Assembly: GCF_039544265.1 (NCBI RefSeq)
Contig: NZ_BAABLI010000008.1
Span: 541,135-605,134, forward strand
Origin: Corallincola platygyrae
GTDB lineage: Bacteria; Pseudomonadota; Gammaproteobacteria; Enterobacterales; Neiellaceae
Length of the DNA stretch: 64,000 nt
Reading direction: 5' to 3'
In this document: positions 25,875 through 33,686 of the stretch, in pieces
Layout of the letters: every line of letters starts with the position of its first letter
How positions within the stretch are numbered: position 1 is the first letter of the stretch
Program-made: the position numbers and the translations under genes
Notes under the pieces: model-generated
Told to the model about the DNA's origin: nothing
Databases searched by the model: none
What the model saw: only the letters and a program-made list of their open reading frames with translations

Positions 25875-26840
25875 ATGACAGAACAAACATCCCATTATCC
25901 GATCGGTACACCGGGCGAAGCCTGGGGAGCAGTAGAAAAGGCCCAGTGGCTGCAGGCGCAGCGTGTGAAGCGCTCCTATCAGGCTGAGGTGCTGGCAAAG
26001 TTAACCAAGCTTGGTGAGAGCTGTGAACTGATTAAGTACGGAGCCTTACCACATAAAATTGAGCCTTCTTATGCCGAACACAAGAAGGCCGACGCCTACC
26101 CCTTGTTTGTTATCAAAAGCCGCGTGTGGCAGTCAGACAAGCCTGTGGTACTGATTACCGGTGGTGTGCATGGCTATGAGACCAGTGGGGTACAAGGCGC
26201 GCTCCGTTTTGCGCAAACCGAGATTGAAAAGTACCAGCAAGATTTCAATATCCTGATTGCCCCCTGTGTCAGCCCCTGGGGTTATGAAACCATTAACCGC
26301 TGGAATCCTGATGCGGTCGATCCCAACCGTTCATTCACCGCCGATTCGCCTTCGCCAGAAGCGGCGCAGTTGATGGCGTACATAGAGTCACTGGCTGTGG
26401 ATATCTACGCCCACTTTGATCTTCATGAGACAACTGATACAGATAACTCTGAGTTTCGTCCTGCTCGAGCCGCGAGAGATGGCATCACCCAGGACAACTG
26501 GAATATCCCCGATGGGTTCTACCTGGTGGGTGATACAGAGAAGCCGGTGCCAGCGTTTCAGAAAGCAATCATTGAAGCGGTTGAGAAAGTCACCCATATC
26601 GCGCCGCCTGATGAGAACGGCATGATCATTGGCGCACCGTTAGAGCAAAAAGGCGTTATCAATTACGCCAAAACTAAACTGGGCCTGTGTGGCGGGTTTT
26701 CTAAAGCGCCTTTTGTCACCACCACGGAAGTGTATCCAGATAGTCCACAAGTGGATGATGAAAACTGTGTTCAGGCACAAGTCGCAGCGGTGACGGGTGG
26801 CTTGGATTACCTGCTCGCGAAGGAGAGTAACGCTGAGTAA
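25875..26840 (+). CDS. M14-family metallopeptidase (aspartoacylase/DUF2817-like)
   Basis: A 321-residue cytosolic zinc enzyme. Zinc ligands are suggested by GGVHGYETSG (HxxE, about residues 94-103) and the later His in AHFDLHETTD; the catalytic Glu by TTTEVYPD near the C-terminus. The closest branch is the succinylglutamate desuccinylase/aspartoacylase-like carboxypeptidase group. It probably cleaves a C-terminal or N-acyl amino acid, but the substrate is not readable. AGGTGT precedes the ATG. A terminator follows. Confidence 0.82.
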   Translation: MTEQTSHYPIGTPGEAWGAVEKAQWLQAQRVKRSYQAEVLAKLTKLGESCELIKYGALPHKIEPSYAEHKKADAYPLFVIKSRVWQSDKPVVLITGGVHGYETSGVQGALRFAQTEIEKYQQDFNILIAPCVSPWGYETINRWNPDAVDPNRSFTADSPSPEAAQLMAYIESLAVDIYAHFDLHETTDTDNSEFRPARAARDGITQDNWNIPDGFYLVGDTEKPVPAFQKAIIEAVEKVTHIAPPDENGMIIGAPLEQKGVINYAKTKLGLCGGFSKAPFVTTTEVYPDSPQVDDENCVQAQVAAVTGGLDYLLAKESNAE

Positions 26841-26875
26841 GAGTTACTTTTTCTGAGTATGGACAAAGCCATTGA

Positions 26876-26900
26876 CCGAAGCTGAGCGCTTCGTTTTTTT
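26876..26900 (+). terminator. Terminator after the M14 peptidase gene
   Basis: Arms CGAAGC (26877-26882) and GCTTCG (26888-26893), 5-nt loop TGAGC, and seven Ts. It is a member of the ACCGAAGC-type terminator family. Confidence 0.85.
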
Positions 26901-27067
26901 GTGTTTGCTGATTCGTTTCGAGATGGGCGATTTACGGGCAGCTGCGAGAGCTTGATACAGGTCAAAGGGCAGGTGTTTATTTGCGTGTCATTGCCGAGTT
27001 GAGCGGCGGCCATATGTGGAGCTTCTAAACTCCAGAGTGAGACCTATCTTGCAAGGAGGCAGTGGCT

Positions 27068-28609
27068 ATGCGCAAACATCAACCCCTTATAGATCAGGAA
27101 GTAGAAGTCCCCTCAGGTGCTGAGTTGGTGTCGACCACTGACAAACGCGGCGTCATTCAATACGCAAATCCTGAATTCTGCAGCATTGCAGGGTATACCG
27201 CCGAAGAGTTGGTGGGGAAAAACCATAACTTTGTTCGACACCCTGATATGCCTAAAGCGGCATTCGCCGACCTGTGGGCTCATCTTAAACAAGGAAAGGC
27301 CTGGCGTGGTGCGGTTAAGAACCGCTGTAAAGACGGGCGCTATTACTGGGTTGACGCCTTTGTTACCCCCATCTATGAGCAGGGTGAACTGATAGGGTAT
27401 CAATCGGTACGACGTAACCTTGGGCAGTCTGAAAGGCAAAAGGCAGAGGTACTGTACGCCAAAATCAATGTAGGTTTTCATCCCGGCAGGTTTGCCGCCT
27501 TTCAGTTTGATAGCCGGATAAAACTTTTGCTTTTGTTAGTACTATCGGCGGCAGTGTGTACCGGGTCTTATCTGGTTCATCCCTTAATTAGCTGTCTGTT
27601 CCCGATTCTTGTACTGGCTGTTTTTTATGGTGAACTTGTTACCAAGGTCCAGTTCAACCAACATCTTAAGCAGCTTTATGACAGTGTTTCCCGTTATGTG
27701 TACTGCTCTGACCCCAGTAACGCCTCGGAGTTTCACCTGAGAATGGAGCAGGGGAGGGTGAGAACTATTCTGGGGCGGGCCTCTGACAGTGGTAAAGGGC
27801 TGTTGTTTGCGGTCAATCACCTTGAGTCATCGGCGCAGACGATTAACGAAGGTGCAAGGCAGCAGAATTTAGCCTTGGAAAGTATTGCTGCAGCCGTCGA
27901 AGAGATGGTGGCAACCATCAATGAGGTCGCTACCAGTTCGGTACGTACGTCTGATCAAGTTGAGCGGGCAAATCTGTTGTGCCAAAAGCTGAAGTCGAGC
28001 ATCGGACAGAACTCTACTCAGATATCCGAGCTTGCTTCAGAAGTGAAAAAATCTTCGTCCAGCGCGGAGGTAGTAGAGCATAAGGTGCAGCAGATCCATG
28101 AGGTGATGCTGGAGATTCAGGGTATTGCGGAGCAAACTAATCTTCTGGCACTTAATGCCGCAATTGAGGCCGCCAGAGCTGGTGAAAACGGCCGTGGTTT
28201 TGCCGTGGTGGCTGATGAGGTGAGGGCATTAAGTCAAAGAACACACCAAGCGACCGAGGTGATACAAAGTACGATGGATGATGTGATGGCGTCTTTTAAC
28301 TTGATGAGTCGCAGCATGCATAAAGGAGAATCAGCAGCCAATAAAAGTGTCACTCTGACGGGAGAGACGGTAACGCGCATTGATGAGCTTTCTGATGTGA
28401 TGATGGTGGTAAAAGACGCCGCCATTCAGATCGCCACCGCAGCAGAAGAGCAAAGTGCTGCTTCGGCGGAAATCAACCGCTGCATCACTGGCATTAAGGA
28501 TTCCTCTGAGGACAACCTGGAGCAGGCTAAAGATGTGTCTTCTATGGCTGTTTCTATTCAATCGAGGGCTGAAAAACTGGCTGGGCTAGGTTTGTCGTTT
28601 GAAGCTTGA
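27068..28609 (+). CDS. PAS-containing methyl-accepting chemotaxis protein, Aer-like
   Basis: A 513-residue energy- or redox-taxis receptor. The N-terminal cytosolic PAS domain (about 10-120) has TTDKRGVIQYANPEFCSIAGY and RHPDMPKAAFADLW, as in FAD-binding Aer. A short hydrophobic hairpin follows (about 148-192) with no periplasmic domain. The C-terminal half is the chemotaxis signalling domain with the hairpin tip EIQGIAEQTNLLALNAAIEAARAGE. No pentapeptide CheR-docking tail is seen. I take the ATG at 27068, well spaced from AAGGAGG, not the GTG at 27062. Confidence 0.92.
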   Translation: MRKHQPLIDQEVEVPSGAELVSTTDKRGVIQYANPEFCSIAGYTAEELVGKNHNFVRHPDMPKAAFADLWAHLKQGKAWRGAVKNRCKDGRYYWVDAFVTPIYEQGELIGYQSVRRNLGQSERQKAEVLYAKINVGFHPGRFAAFQFDSRIKLLLLLVLSAAVCTGSYLVHPLISCLFPILVLAVFYGELVTKVQFNQHLKQLYDSVSRYVYCSDPSNASEFHLRMEQGRVRTILGRASDSGKGLLFAVNHLESSAQTINEGARQQNLALESIAAAVEEMVATINEVATSSVRTSDQVERANLLCQKLKSSIGQNSTQISELASEVKKSSSSAEVVEHKVQQIHEVMLEIQGIAEQTNLLALNAAIEAARAGENGRGFAVVADEVRALSQRTHQATEVIQSTMDDVMASFNLMSRSMHKGESAANKSVTLTGETVTRIDELSDVMMVVKDAAIQIATAAEEQSAASAEINRCITGIKDSSEDNLEQAKDVSSMAVSIQSRAEKLAGLGLSFEA

Positions 28610-28622
28610 TTATCAGTGAAAT

Positions 28623-28653
28623 AAAAAACCGAAGCGTAGCGCTTCGGTTTTTT
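28623..28653 (+). terminator. Terminator after the chemoreceptor gene
   Basis: Arms ACCGAAGC (28628-28635) and GCTTCGGT (28641-28648) are identical to those at 19955-19975, with a 5-nt loop, a flanking A tract and a T tract. It could also end the minus-strand yhhQ transcript. Confidence 0.9.
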
Positions 28654-28708
28654 ATGTTTGTTTGGTGCTAGCTGCAATGGCAAGCCATCAAGTTGCTGAC
28701 AGGCTGAA

Positions 28709-29362
28709 TTAGCATGCTGGCTGCAAAGCGAAAAATCGTCGCTGTAGGTAGTTCAGTAGTACGCCATACAGCGGCACAAACAGCGCCAGGTTCACTATCA
28801 GTTTAAAACCGTAATCGACCCAGGCTATCTCCAGCCAGTGTTCAGCCATAAAGGCATCGGAGCTGGCGTAAAAGGCAACCGAGAAAAACAGCAGGGTATC
28901 AATACCGTTTCCAAAGATGCTTGAGCCAGCGGGCGCTATCCACCAGGTTTTGAGTTGGCGCAGTCGGTTGAATACCAAGATATCCAGCAGTTGTCCTACC
29001 GCAAATGCCAGGAAGCTGGCCAGGGCGATACGGGCGACAAATCCATTCCATTCATACAGGCCTGCTGCGCCTTGATATGAGCCTTCAAAAAACAACACGG
29101 AGATCAGGTAGCTGGCGATCAGGGCCGGGAACATGGCGAGAAAGACCACCAGTCGTGCCCGTGTCGCACCCACTAACCTGACGGTCAGATCCGTTGCAAG
29201 GAAGATAAATGGGAATGTGAACGCCCCCCAGGTGGTATGAAAACCAAAGATGGTGAACGGTAGCTGCACCAGATAGTTGCTGGCGGTAATGGTGACAATA
29301 TGGAACATTGCCAGAATAAAAACACCGCGGCGCTGCGCCTCGGTGAGCTGTAAAAACTGCAT
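28709..29362 (-). CDS. yhhQ: Queuosine-precursor transporter YhhQ (QueT/VUT family)
   Basis: Inner-membrane importer for 7-deazaguanine precursors (preQ0/preQ1) used to make queuosine in tRNA. The 217-residue protein (from MQFLQLTEAQRRG) has about six membrane helices and strong YhhQ marks: TASNYLVQLPFTIFGFHTTWGAFTFPFIFLATDLTVRLVGA, GQLLDILVFNRLRQLKTWW, and AEHWLEIAWVDYGFKLIV. I chose the ATG at 29362 because upstream residues do not fit the family. Confidence 0.9.
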   Translation of the reverse strand: MQFLQLTEAQRRGVFILAMFHIVTITASNYLVQLPFTIFGFHTTWGAFTFPFIFLATDLTVRLVGATRARLVVFLAMFPALIASYLISVLFFEGSYQGAAGLYEWNGFVARIALASFLAFAVGQLLDILVFNRLRQLKTWWIAPAGSSIFGNGIDTLLFFSVAFYASSDAFMAEHWLEIAWVDYGFKLIVNLALFVPLYGVLLNYLQRRFFALQPAC

Positions 29363-29514
29363 AAAATGACCTGTGTCTTTTTGTTGATTGGGGTGAGAGA
29401 ACCCAAGGGCGGCGGAGTATTCCATAACCGTTGGTATCAGGTCAATAAACAGTCGTTGTAGCGTCGTGAATTAACTTCTTTGCTAATGTCGTGTTGCTTT
29501 AGTAAAAAGGGAAA

Positions 29515-29910
29515 TTACCCGGCCAACTCAAAAGTGAGTTTGACGCTGGTGGATTGCTCTTCGGCTTTGCCATTTACGATTGCAGGTTTCCATTTCCACT
29601 TCATCACGGCTTTTCTGGCAGCTTTATCAAATATTGCTTCTGGGGAGGATTCGATAACGTCGACATGTTTCGTACTGCCGGTTTCATCGACGACAATCTT
29701 GAGTACCACATATCCTTCAATGCCCTCTCTGGCTGCGCGTGTTGGGTATTTTGGCTCAATACGAACGATAGGGAGGAGCGTCTGCCTGGGTTTGACTGAA
29801 TCCGATTTATTCTCATTGTCGGAGGCAGTTCCTCCTGATTCGTCCGCAAAGCAGGCAACAGAGATTATGAACAAGCAAAATGCAGCGGTGGAAAACTGTC
29901 TGAGAGACAT
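29515..29910 (-). CDS. Periplasmic TonB C-terminal-domain protein
   Basis: A 131-residue protein with a cleavable-type signal peptide (MSLRQFSTAAFCLFIISVACFADE), a short acidic linker, and a TonB C-terminal domain (about 45-131: PKYPTRAAREGIEGYVVLKIVVDETGSTKHVDVIESSP...KAVMKWKWKPA). It has no proline-rich spacer and no apparent stable membrane anchor. It is unlikely to energise receptors like true TonB and may be a periplasmic binding adaptor. No exbB, exbD or receptor gene is adjacent. Confidence 0.82.
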   Translation of the reverse strand: MSLRQFSTAAFCLFIISVACFADESGGTASDNENKSDSVKPRQTLLPIVRIEPKYPTRAAREGIEGYVVLKIVVDETGSTKHVDVIESSPEAIFDKAARKAVMKWKWKPAIVNGKAEEQSTSVKLTFELAG

Positions 29911-30075
29911 AGATTTTTATTAGCGTCTATTCATGTTTAAACCAGTTTACTCCAGCTGTCTTCGAATAAGAGTCGGTGAATCAAAAATGTGAGCTTAATG
30001 ACTCAACTGCGCGTAATTGTCAGAAGCTTTTACTGGCCGCTGATAGTAGACTCGGTTGACGGAAGGAGTTAGAGA

Positions 30076-30588
30076 GTGACTGCTATTGGTGCAGTCTCGA
30101 AGACTGAATGGATTTTCGATATGAATGTTCTTCGCTACAGTTGGCTGTTTGTACTATTGCTATCTGGCTGTGCCAGTTTTTCACTGGAGAGTCCGCGGGT
30201 TAGCTTGGCCAGCATTAAGAGTTTGGGGGGAGACCTGTTTGAGCAGCGCTTCTTAGTTGTTCTAAACGTGCAAAACCCAAACAATCAGGCTCTTCCCATT
30301 AATGGTATTGATCTGGTGCTGGAAGTTGAAGGCAAAGAGGTAGCCACGGGGGTAGGCGCTTCCAGTGTGGTGATCGAACCGCTGAGTGAAGAGAAAGTCA
30401 GTCTCTATCTGACTACCAATATGTTTAAGGGTGCTGGAGTATTGCTCAAGTTTATCAATGAGCAGGACAAGGCGCTGAGTTATGAAGTGACAGGATACCT
30501 TCATACCAGCCTGGGCTTGTCCGTTAAGGTGCCGTTCGAAAACAGTGGCGAACTAACATTGGACGATATGAAGCCGAAGAAGATCTAG
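30076..30588 (+). CDS. LEA type 2 (WHy-domain) lipoprotein
   Basis: A 170-residue envelope lipoprotein. The signal FVLLLSGCASF gives a lipid-modified Cys, followed by a water-stress/hypersensitive-response type beta-sandwich (LASIKSLGGDLFEQRFLVVLNVQNPNNQALPINGIDLVLEVEGKEVATG). The family is linked to desiccation tolerance in plants; the bacterial role is unclear. GTG at 30076 has an ideal AAGGAG site, whereas the ATG at 30121 gives the more typical signal peptide (MNVLRYSWLFVLLLSGC), so the start is unresolved. The two downstream genes are close and co-directional. Confidence 0.8.
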   Translation: MTAIGAVSKTEWIFDMNVLRYSWLFVLLLSGCASFSLESPRVSLASIKSLGGDLFEQRFLVVLNVQNPNNQALPINGIDLVLEVEGKEVATGVGASSVVIEPLSEEKVSLYLTTNMFKGAGVLLKFINEQDKALSYEVTGYLHTSLGLSVKVPFENSGELTLDDMKPKKI

Positions 30589-30615
30589 CTCGACCATCGA
30601 GATAGGACAGGTGTT

Positions 30616-30984
30616 ATGGCTGTATTACGAACTTCGGTTCTCTCAATTATTCCGCTCTCAGAGCATCTGGCTGAAGTGATTGTTGATGAAGGTGTCGAAA
30701 TGACCCTGGCAGACGTTGAAGCCTACCATGCCTGTCTGTTAGACAACTTTTCAGCTCCACTTAAACTGCTAATCAATAAAGCCAATCAGTACACCTATAC
30801 CTTTGAAGCACAGGAAAAACTGGCAGACCTACCAGAGATCAGTGCCATGGCGGTTCTGGTATACAGTAAAGCCAGCTACGCAGCGATGAAGGTGTTACAG
30901 CAGCAACCTAAAAAGAATCCCTGGCACCTGGATGTGTTTACCAGTCGTAGAGAGGCGTTGGAGTGGTTGGAGCAACAGTCATGA
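30616..30984 (+). CDS. STAS/SpoIIAA-like hypothetical protein
   Basis: A 122-residue cytosolic protein with the strand-helix pattern of STAS-like (SpoIIAA/SEC14-type) domains: LAEVIVDEGVEMTLADVEAYHACLL, LKLLINKANQYTYTFEAQEKLADL, ISAMAVLVYSKASYAAMKVL. No conserved phosphorylatable Ser is evident. It overlaps the MenI-like gene by 4 nt (ATGA), so the two are translationally coupled. Confidence 0.65.
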   Translation: MAVLRTSVLSIIPLSEHLAEVIVDEGVEMTLADVEAYHACLLDNFSAPLKLLINKANQYTYTFEAQEKLADLPEISAMAVLVYSKASYAAMKVLQQQPKKNPWHLDVFTSRREALEWLEQQS

Positions 30985-31406
30985 GTATCTGGAACAAACC
31001 TGCGACGTTGGCGCAACTGAATCAATTTAATAAAAACACCCTGGCTGAGCATCTGGCGATAGAGATTACCGAGCTTGGTGACGATACTTTGGTTGGCACC
31101 ATGTCGGTGGATAGCAAAACCCACCAACCGATGGGATTACTCCATGGTGGAGCGTCAATTGCCCTGGCGGAAACCTTAGGCAGTATGGCGGGTTACCTTG
31201 CTGCTGCCGAAGGCATGGTTGTGGTGGGACAGCAGGTGAGTGCTAACCATTTGAGATCAGTAACCAGTGGTGAAGTGACCGGTGTCGCTTTTGCGATCCA
31301 TCTGGGGCGTACCAGCCAGCTCTGGCAGATAGATGTCGAAGACGAGCATCAGAGGCTCTGTTGCAGCGTGCGACTGACCCTTGCGGTTATCCCCGAGCCA
31401 ACATAG
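30981..31406 (+). CDS. menI: 1,4-Dihydroxy-2-naphthoyl-CoA thioesterase-like hotdog protein (YdiI/MenI type)
   Basis: A 141-residue hotdog-fold thioesterase that closely matches E. coli YdiI by memory: GDDTLVGTMSVDSKTHQPMGLLHGGASIALAETLGSMAGYL carries the HGG motif and catalytic Glu (E64). VSANHLRS and the C-terminal QLWQIDVEDEHQRLCCSVRLT also fit. YdiI/MenI hydrolyses DHNA-CoA, the one menaquinone step absent from the operon at 9-16 kb. Broad specificity is possible. The ATG at 30981 overlaps the previous stop codon; GGAG lies 9 bases upstream. Confidence 0.85.
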   Translation: MSIWNKPATLAQLNQFNKNTLAEHLAIEITELGDDTLVGTMSVDSKTHQPMGLLHGGASIALAETLGSMAGYLAAAEGMVVVGQQVSANHLRSVTSGEVTGVAFAIHLGRTSQLWQIDVEDEHQRLCCSVRLTLAVIPEPT

Positions 31407-33686
31407 TTACTCAATCAATTCGAACTGAGAGATGCTGCTGTTGCCGTGATCATCCAGCACCAACAACTGCTGCTGGCCTAATCGCGATAACGAAATCATC
31501 TGTTGATTCTCACTCCCCGACGCCGTCAGCGTACCGTTGATATACCAGTACTTAACTCCACTTCCGAGCACCTTGGCATTAATCACCAGTGGCTCACTGG
31601 CCCCTGTGATTTGCAGCCGTGAGCCTGCTCTGGGGTAAGTGATATCAATCGCCCGGCTAATCGGCTGCTCGTCGCATTGTTTGTCGGGTAGCAACTGAGC
31701 GCGCCTCTGAGATTTAGGAACCCAGGATTCAGCCAGACGCGGCCACAGAGCGACACTCTCTGAACTCACCGCGTCTTCACATCGCTGCATCGTGGCTTTA
31801 CCTTTTTCGGTAAACCAAACCTGTTGCCGCAACGGCTCACTGTTGTCATCAACACTCAATAAGGTCGGGGGCAGTTGTCCCCGAATGTGCCAGCTCTGGC
31901 GCTGCTGATAACAGAGAGTGGGCGGGGTAGCGGATTGGGCCAGACCCAGTGGCCAGCAGATGTTGGTTTTGGCTACTTTCTCCAGTGCGAGTGGTGGCGA
32001 TGAGTCATCATCGAGCAGCCTGCTGACCCGCATCAATAGTGGTGTCGCTGTTTTGGCACCGTAATGACCGGGCATGGGAGTGCCATCGGGTCTGCCCACC
32101 CATACTCCTATGGTGTATTTCGGCGTGGTGCCTATCGCCCACATATCGCGATGACCATAACTGGTGCCGGTCTTCCAAGCCAGGTTATTGCGCTTTCCTG
32201 TAACATCACTGCTGAAGGGTTGATCCGGGCGTTGCTGGCTCCTGAGTATTTCATAGCTGATCCAGGCGGCCTCTGGTGATAGCAATTGGCGATTTTTCAC
32301 TGGTTGTTCAGCTTGATAGCGGGGCTGGTAAAGCTGGCCTTGGCTGCTTAGAGCCGCAAACAAAGTGACCAATTGCTCCAGGTTAATACCGGCGGCGCCA
32401 AGCGCCAGTGGTAAACCGGGTTGCTCCTGTAGTGTCAGGCGCGCCCCGGCATTGCTTAGCCAAGTGTAAAATCGGGTTGGTGATATATTGGCCAGCAGCT
32501 CAACCGCAGGCACGTTCAGTGAGCGGGTCAGCGCATCAGAGGCGCTCACCGGTCCAACAAACCCACCACTAAAATTGGCCGGTCGATAAGCACTGAACAG
32601 CCTGGGGGCATCCACTAACAGGCTTTCGGAATGTATCAGGCCCAGGTCAATGGCGTGGCCGTAGATAAACGGCTTCAATGCCGAGCCGGGCGAGCGATTC
32701 GCCTGAGCCATATCGACGTAACCTAAACGTTGCTCCGAGCCAAACTCACCACTGCCCAGGTAACCAACAACAGCATGCGCCTGGTTATCCCAAACCATCA
32801 TGGCTAACCCGGTGTATTTGGGATATTGGCTCAGGTAATCAACGGCTAGTTGTTGCAGAGCTTGCTGCAGAGGCAGTTCGATGGTGGTTTTGATTAATGG
32901 TTGGTGAGGATGTTGGTTCACCAGTTTTCGAGCCAAAAGCGGCGCCCACATGGGTCTGAACTGACTTTGCACTAGTACCGGCTCCATCGCTACCTCGGTG
33001 ATAGCATCTGCTGGCCAGACGCCATCGTCTACCAGCCGTTGCACCAGCTTGTCACGGGCTTGGCGGGCGCGTTCAGGATAACGATCTGGACGATAACGAC
33101 TGGGGGCCTGGGGCATAATCGCGAGCAGTGCTGCCTCGGCGCGGCTTAAGTTAGCAGCGGATTTGCCAAAGTAGCGGTAACTGGCGCTTTCAACCCCTTC
33201 GTAAGCGCCACCAAAGGGGGCCAGATTCAGGTAGAGAGTCAGGATTTCCTGCTTGCTGTAGTGCCACTCCAACTGAAAAGCGCGCAGGATCTGATACAGC
33301 TTGCCCAATGGCGATCGCTGATGAGGCGTGAGCAGACGAGCAACCTGCATCGTGAGGGTTGAACCGCCGGAAACAATCCGGCCATACCGCAGCCACTGCC
33401 AGCCAGCACGTGCCAACGCGAAAGGATTAATGCCCCCGTGCTGATAGAAATACTTGTCTTCGTATTGCAGCAGAGCTTCTAGATAGACCGGGCTGACTTG
33501 TGATGGGGTTGTCGGTTGACGCCATACGCCGTTGGCATCGGCAAATGCCCTGAGTGGCTCGCCATTGCTGGCCACTACCACTTGGGAAAAGCGGTTGCCC
33601 TGGTAGGGCGAAGGCAGAGGCAACAGTCGGTCTGTCAGCCAAATAGCTGACAGGACCGCCAAAGTTACCAGAGCAGCGAGTCTCAC
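31407..33686 (-). CDS. pbpC: Penicillin-binding protein 1C
   Basis: Bifunctional class A PBP of the PbpC type, 759 residues, anchored by one N-terminal helix. The glycosyltransferase domain (about 60-230) has LLQYEDKYFYQHGGINPFALARA and GGSTLTMQVARLL. The transpeptidase domain has SPGSALKPF (SxxK), TRSLNVP (SxN) and WKTGTSYG (KTG). A C-terminal BiPBP_C-type domain follows. It starts with GTG at 33686, overlapping the alpha-2-macroglobulin stop by 4 nt, the usual YfhM-PbpC arrangement. Its stop abuts the convergent menI stop with no gap. Confidence 0.95.
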   Translation of the reverse strand: MRLAALVTLAVLSAIWLTDRLLPLPSPYQGNRFSQVVVASNGEPLRAFADANGVWRQPTTPSQVSPVYLEALLQYEDKYFYQHGGINPFALARAGWQWLRYGRIVSGGSTLTMQVARLLTPHQRSPLGKLYQILRAFQLEWHYSKQEILTLYLNLAPFGGAYEGVESASYRYFGKSAANLSRAEAALLAIMPQAPSRYRPDRYPERARQARDKLVQRLVDDGVWPADAITEVAMEPVLVQSQFRPMWAPLLARKLVNQHPHQPLIKTTIELPLQQALQQLAVDYLSQYPKYTGLAMMVWDNQAHAVVGYLGSGEFGSEQRLGYVDMAQANRSPGSALKPFIYGHAIDLGLIHSESLLVDAPRLFSAYRPANFSGGFVGPVSASDALTRSLNVPAVELLANISPTRFYTWLSNAGARLTLQEQPGLPLALGAAGINLEQLVTLFAALSSQGQLYQPRYQAEQPVKNRQLLSPEAAWISYEILRSQQRPDQPFSSDVTGKRNNLAWKTGTSYGHRDMWAIGTTPKYTIGVWVGRPDGTPMPGHYGAKTATPLLMRVSRLLDDDSSPPLALEKVAKTNICWPLGLAQSATPPTLCYQQRQSWHIRGQLPPTLLSVDDNSEPLRQQVWFTEKGKATMQRCEDAVSSESVALWPRLAESWVPKSQRRAQLLPDKQCDEQPISRAIDITYPRAGSRLQITGASEPLVINAKVLGSGVKYWYINGTLTASGSENQQMISLSRLGQQQLLVLDDHGNSSISQFELIE

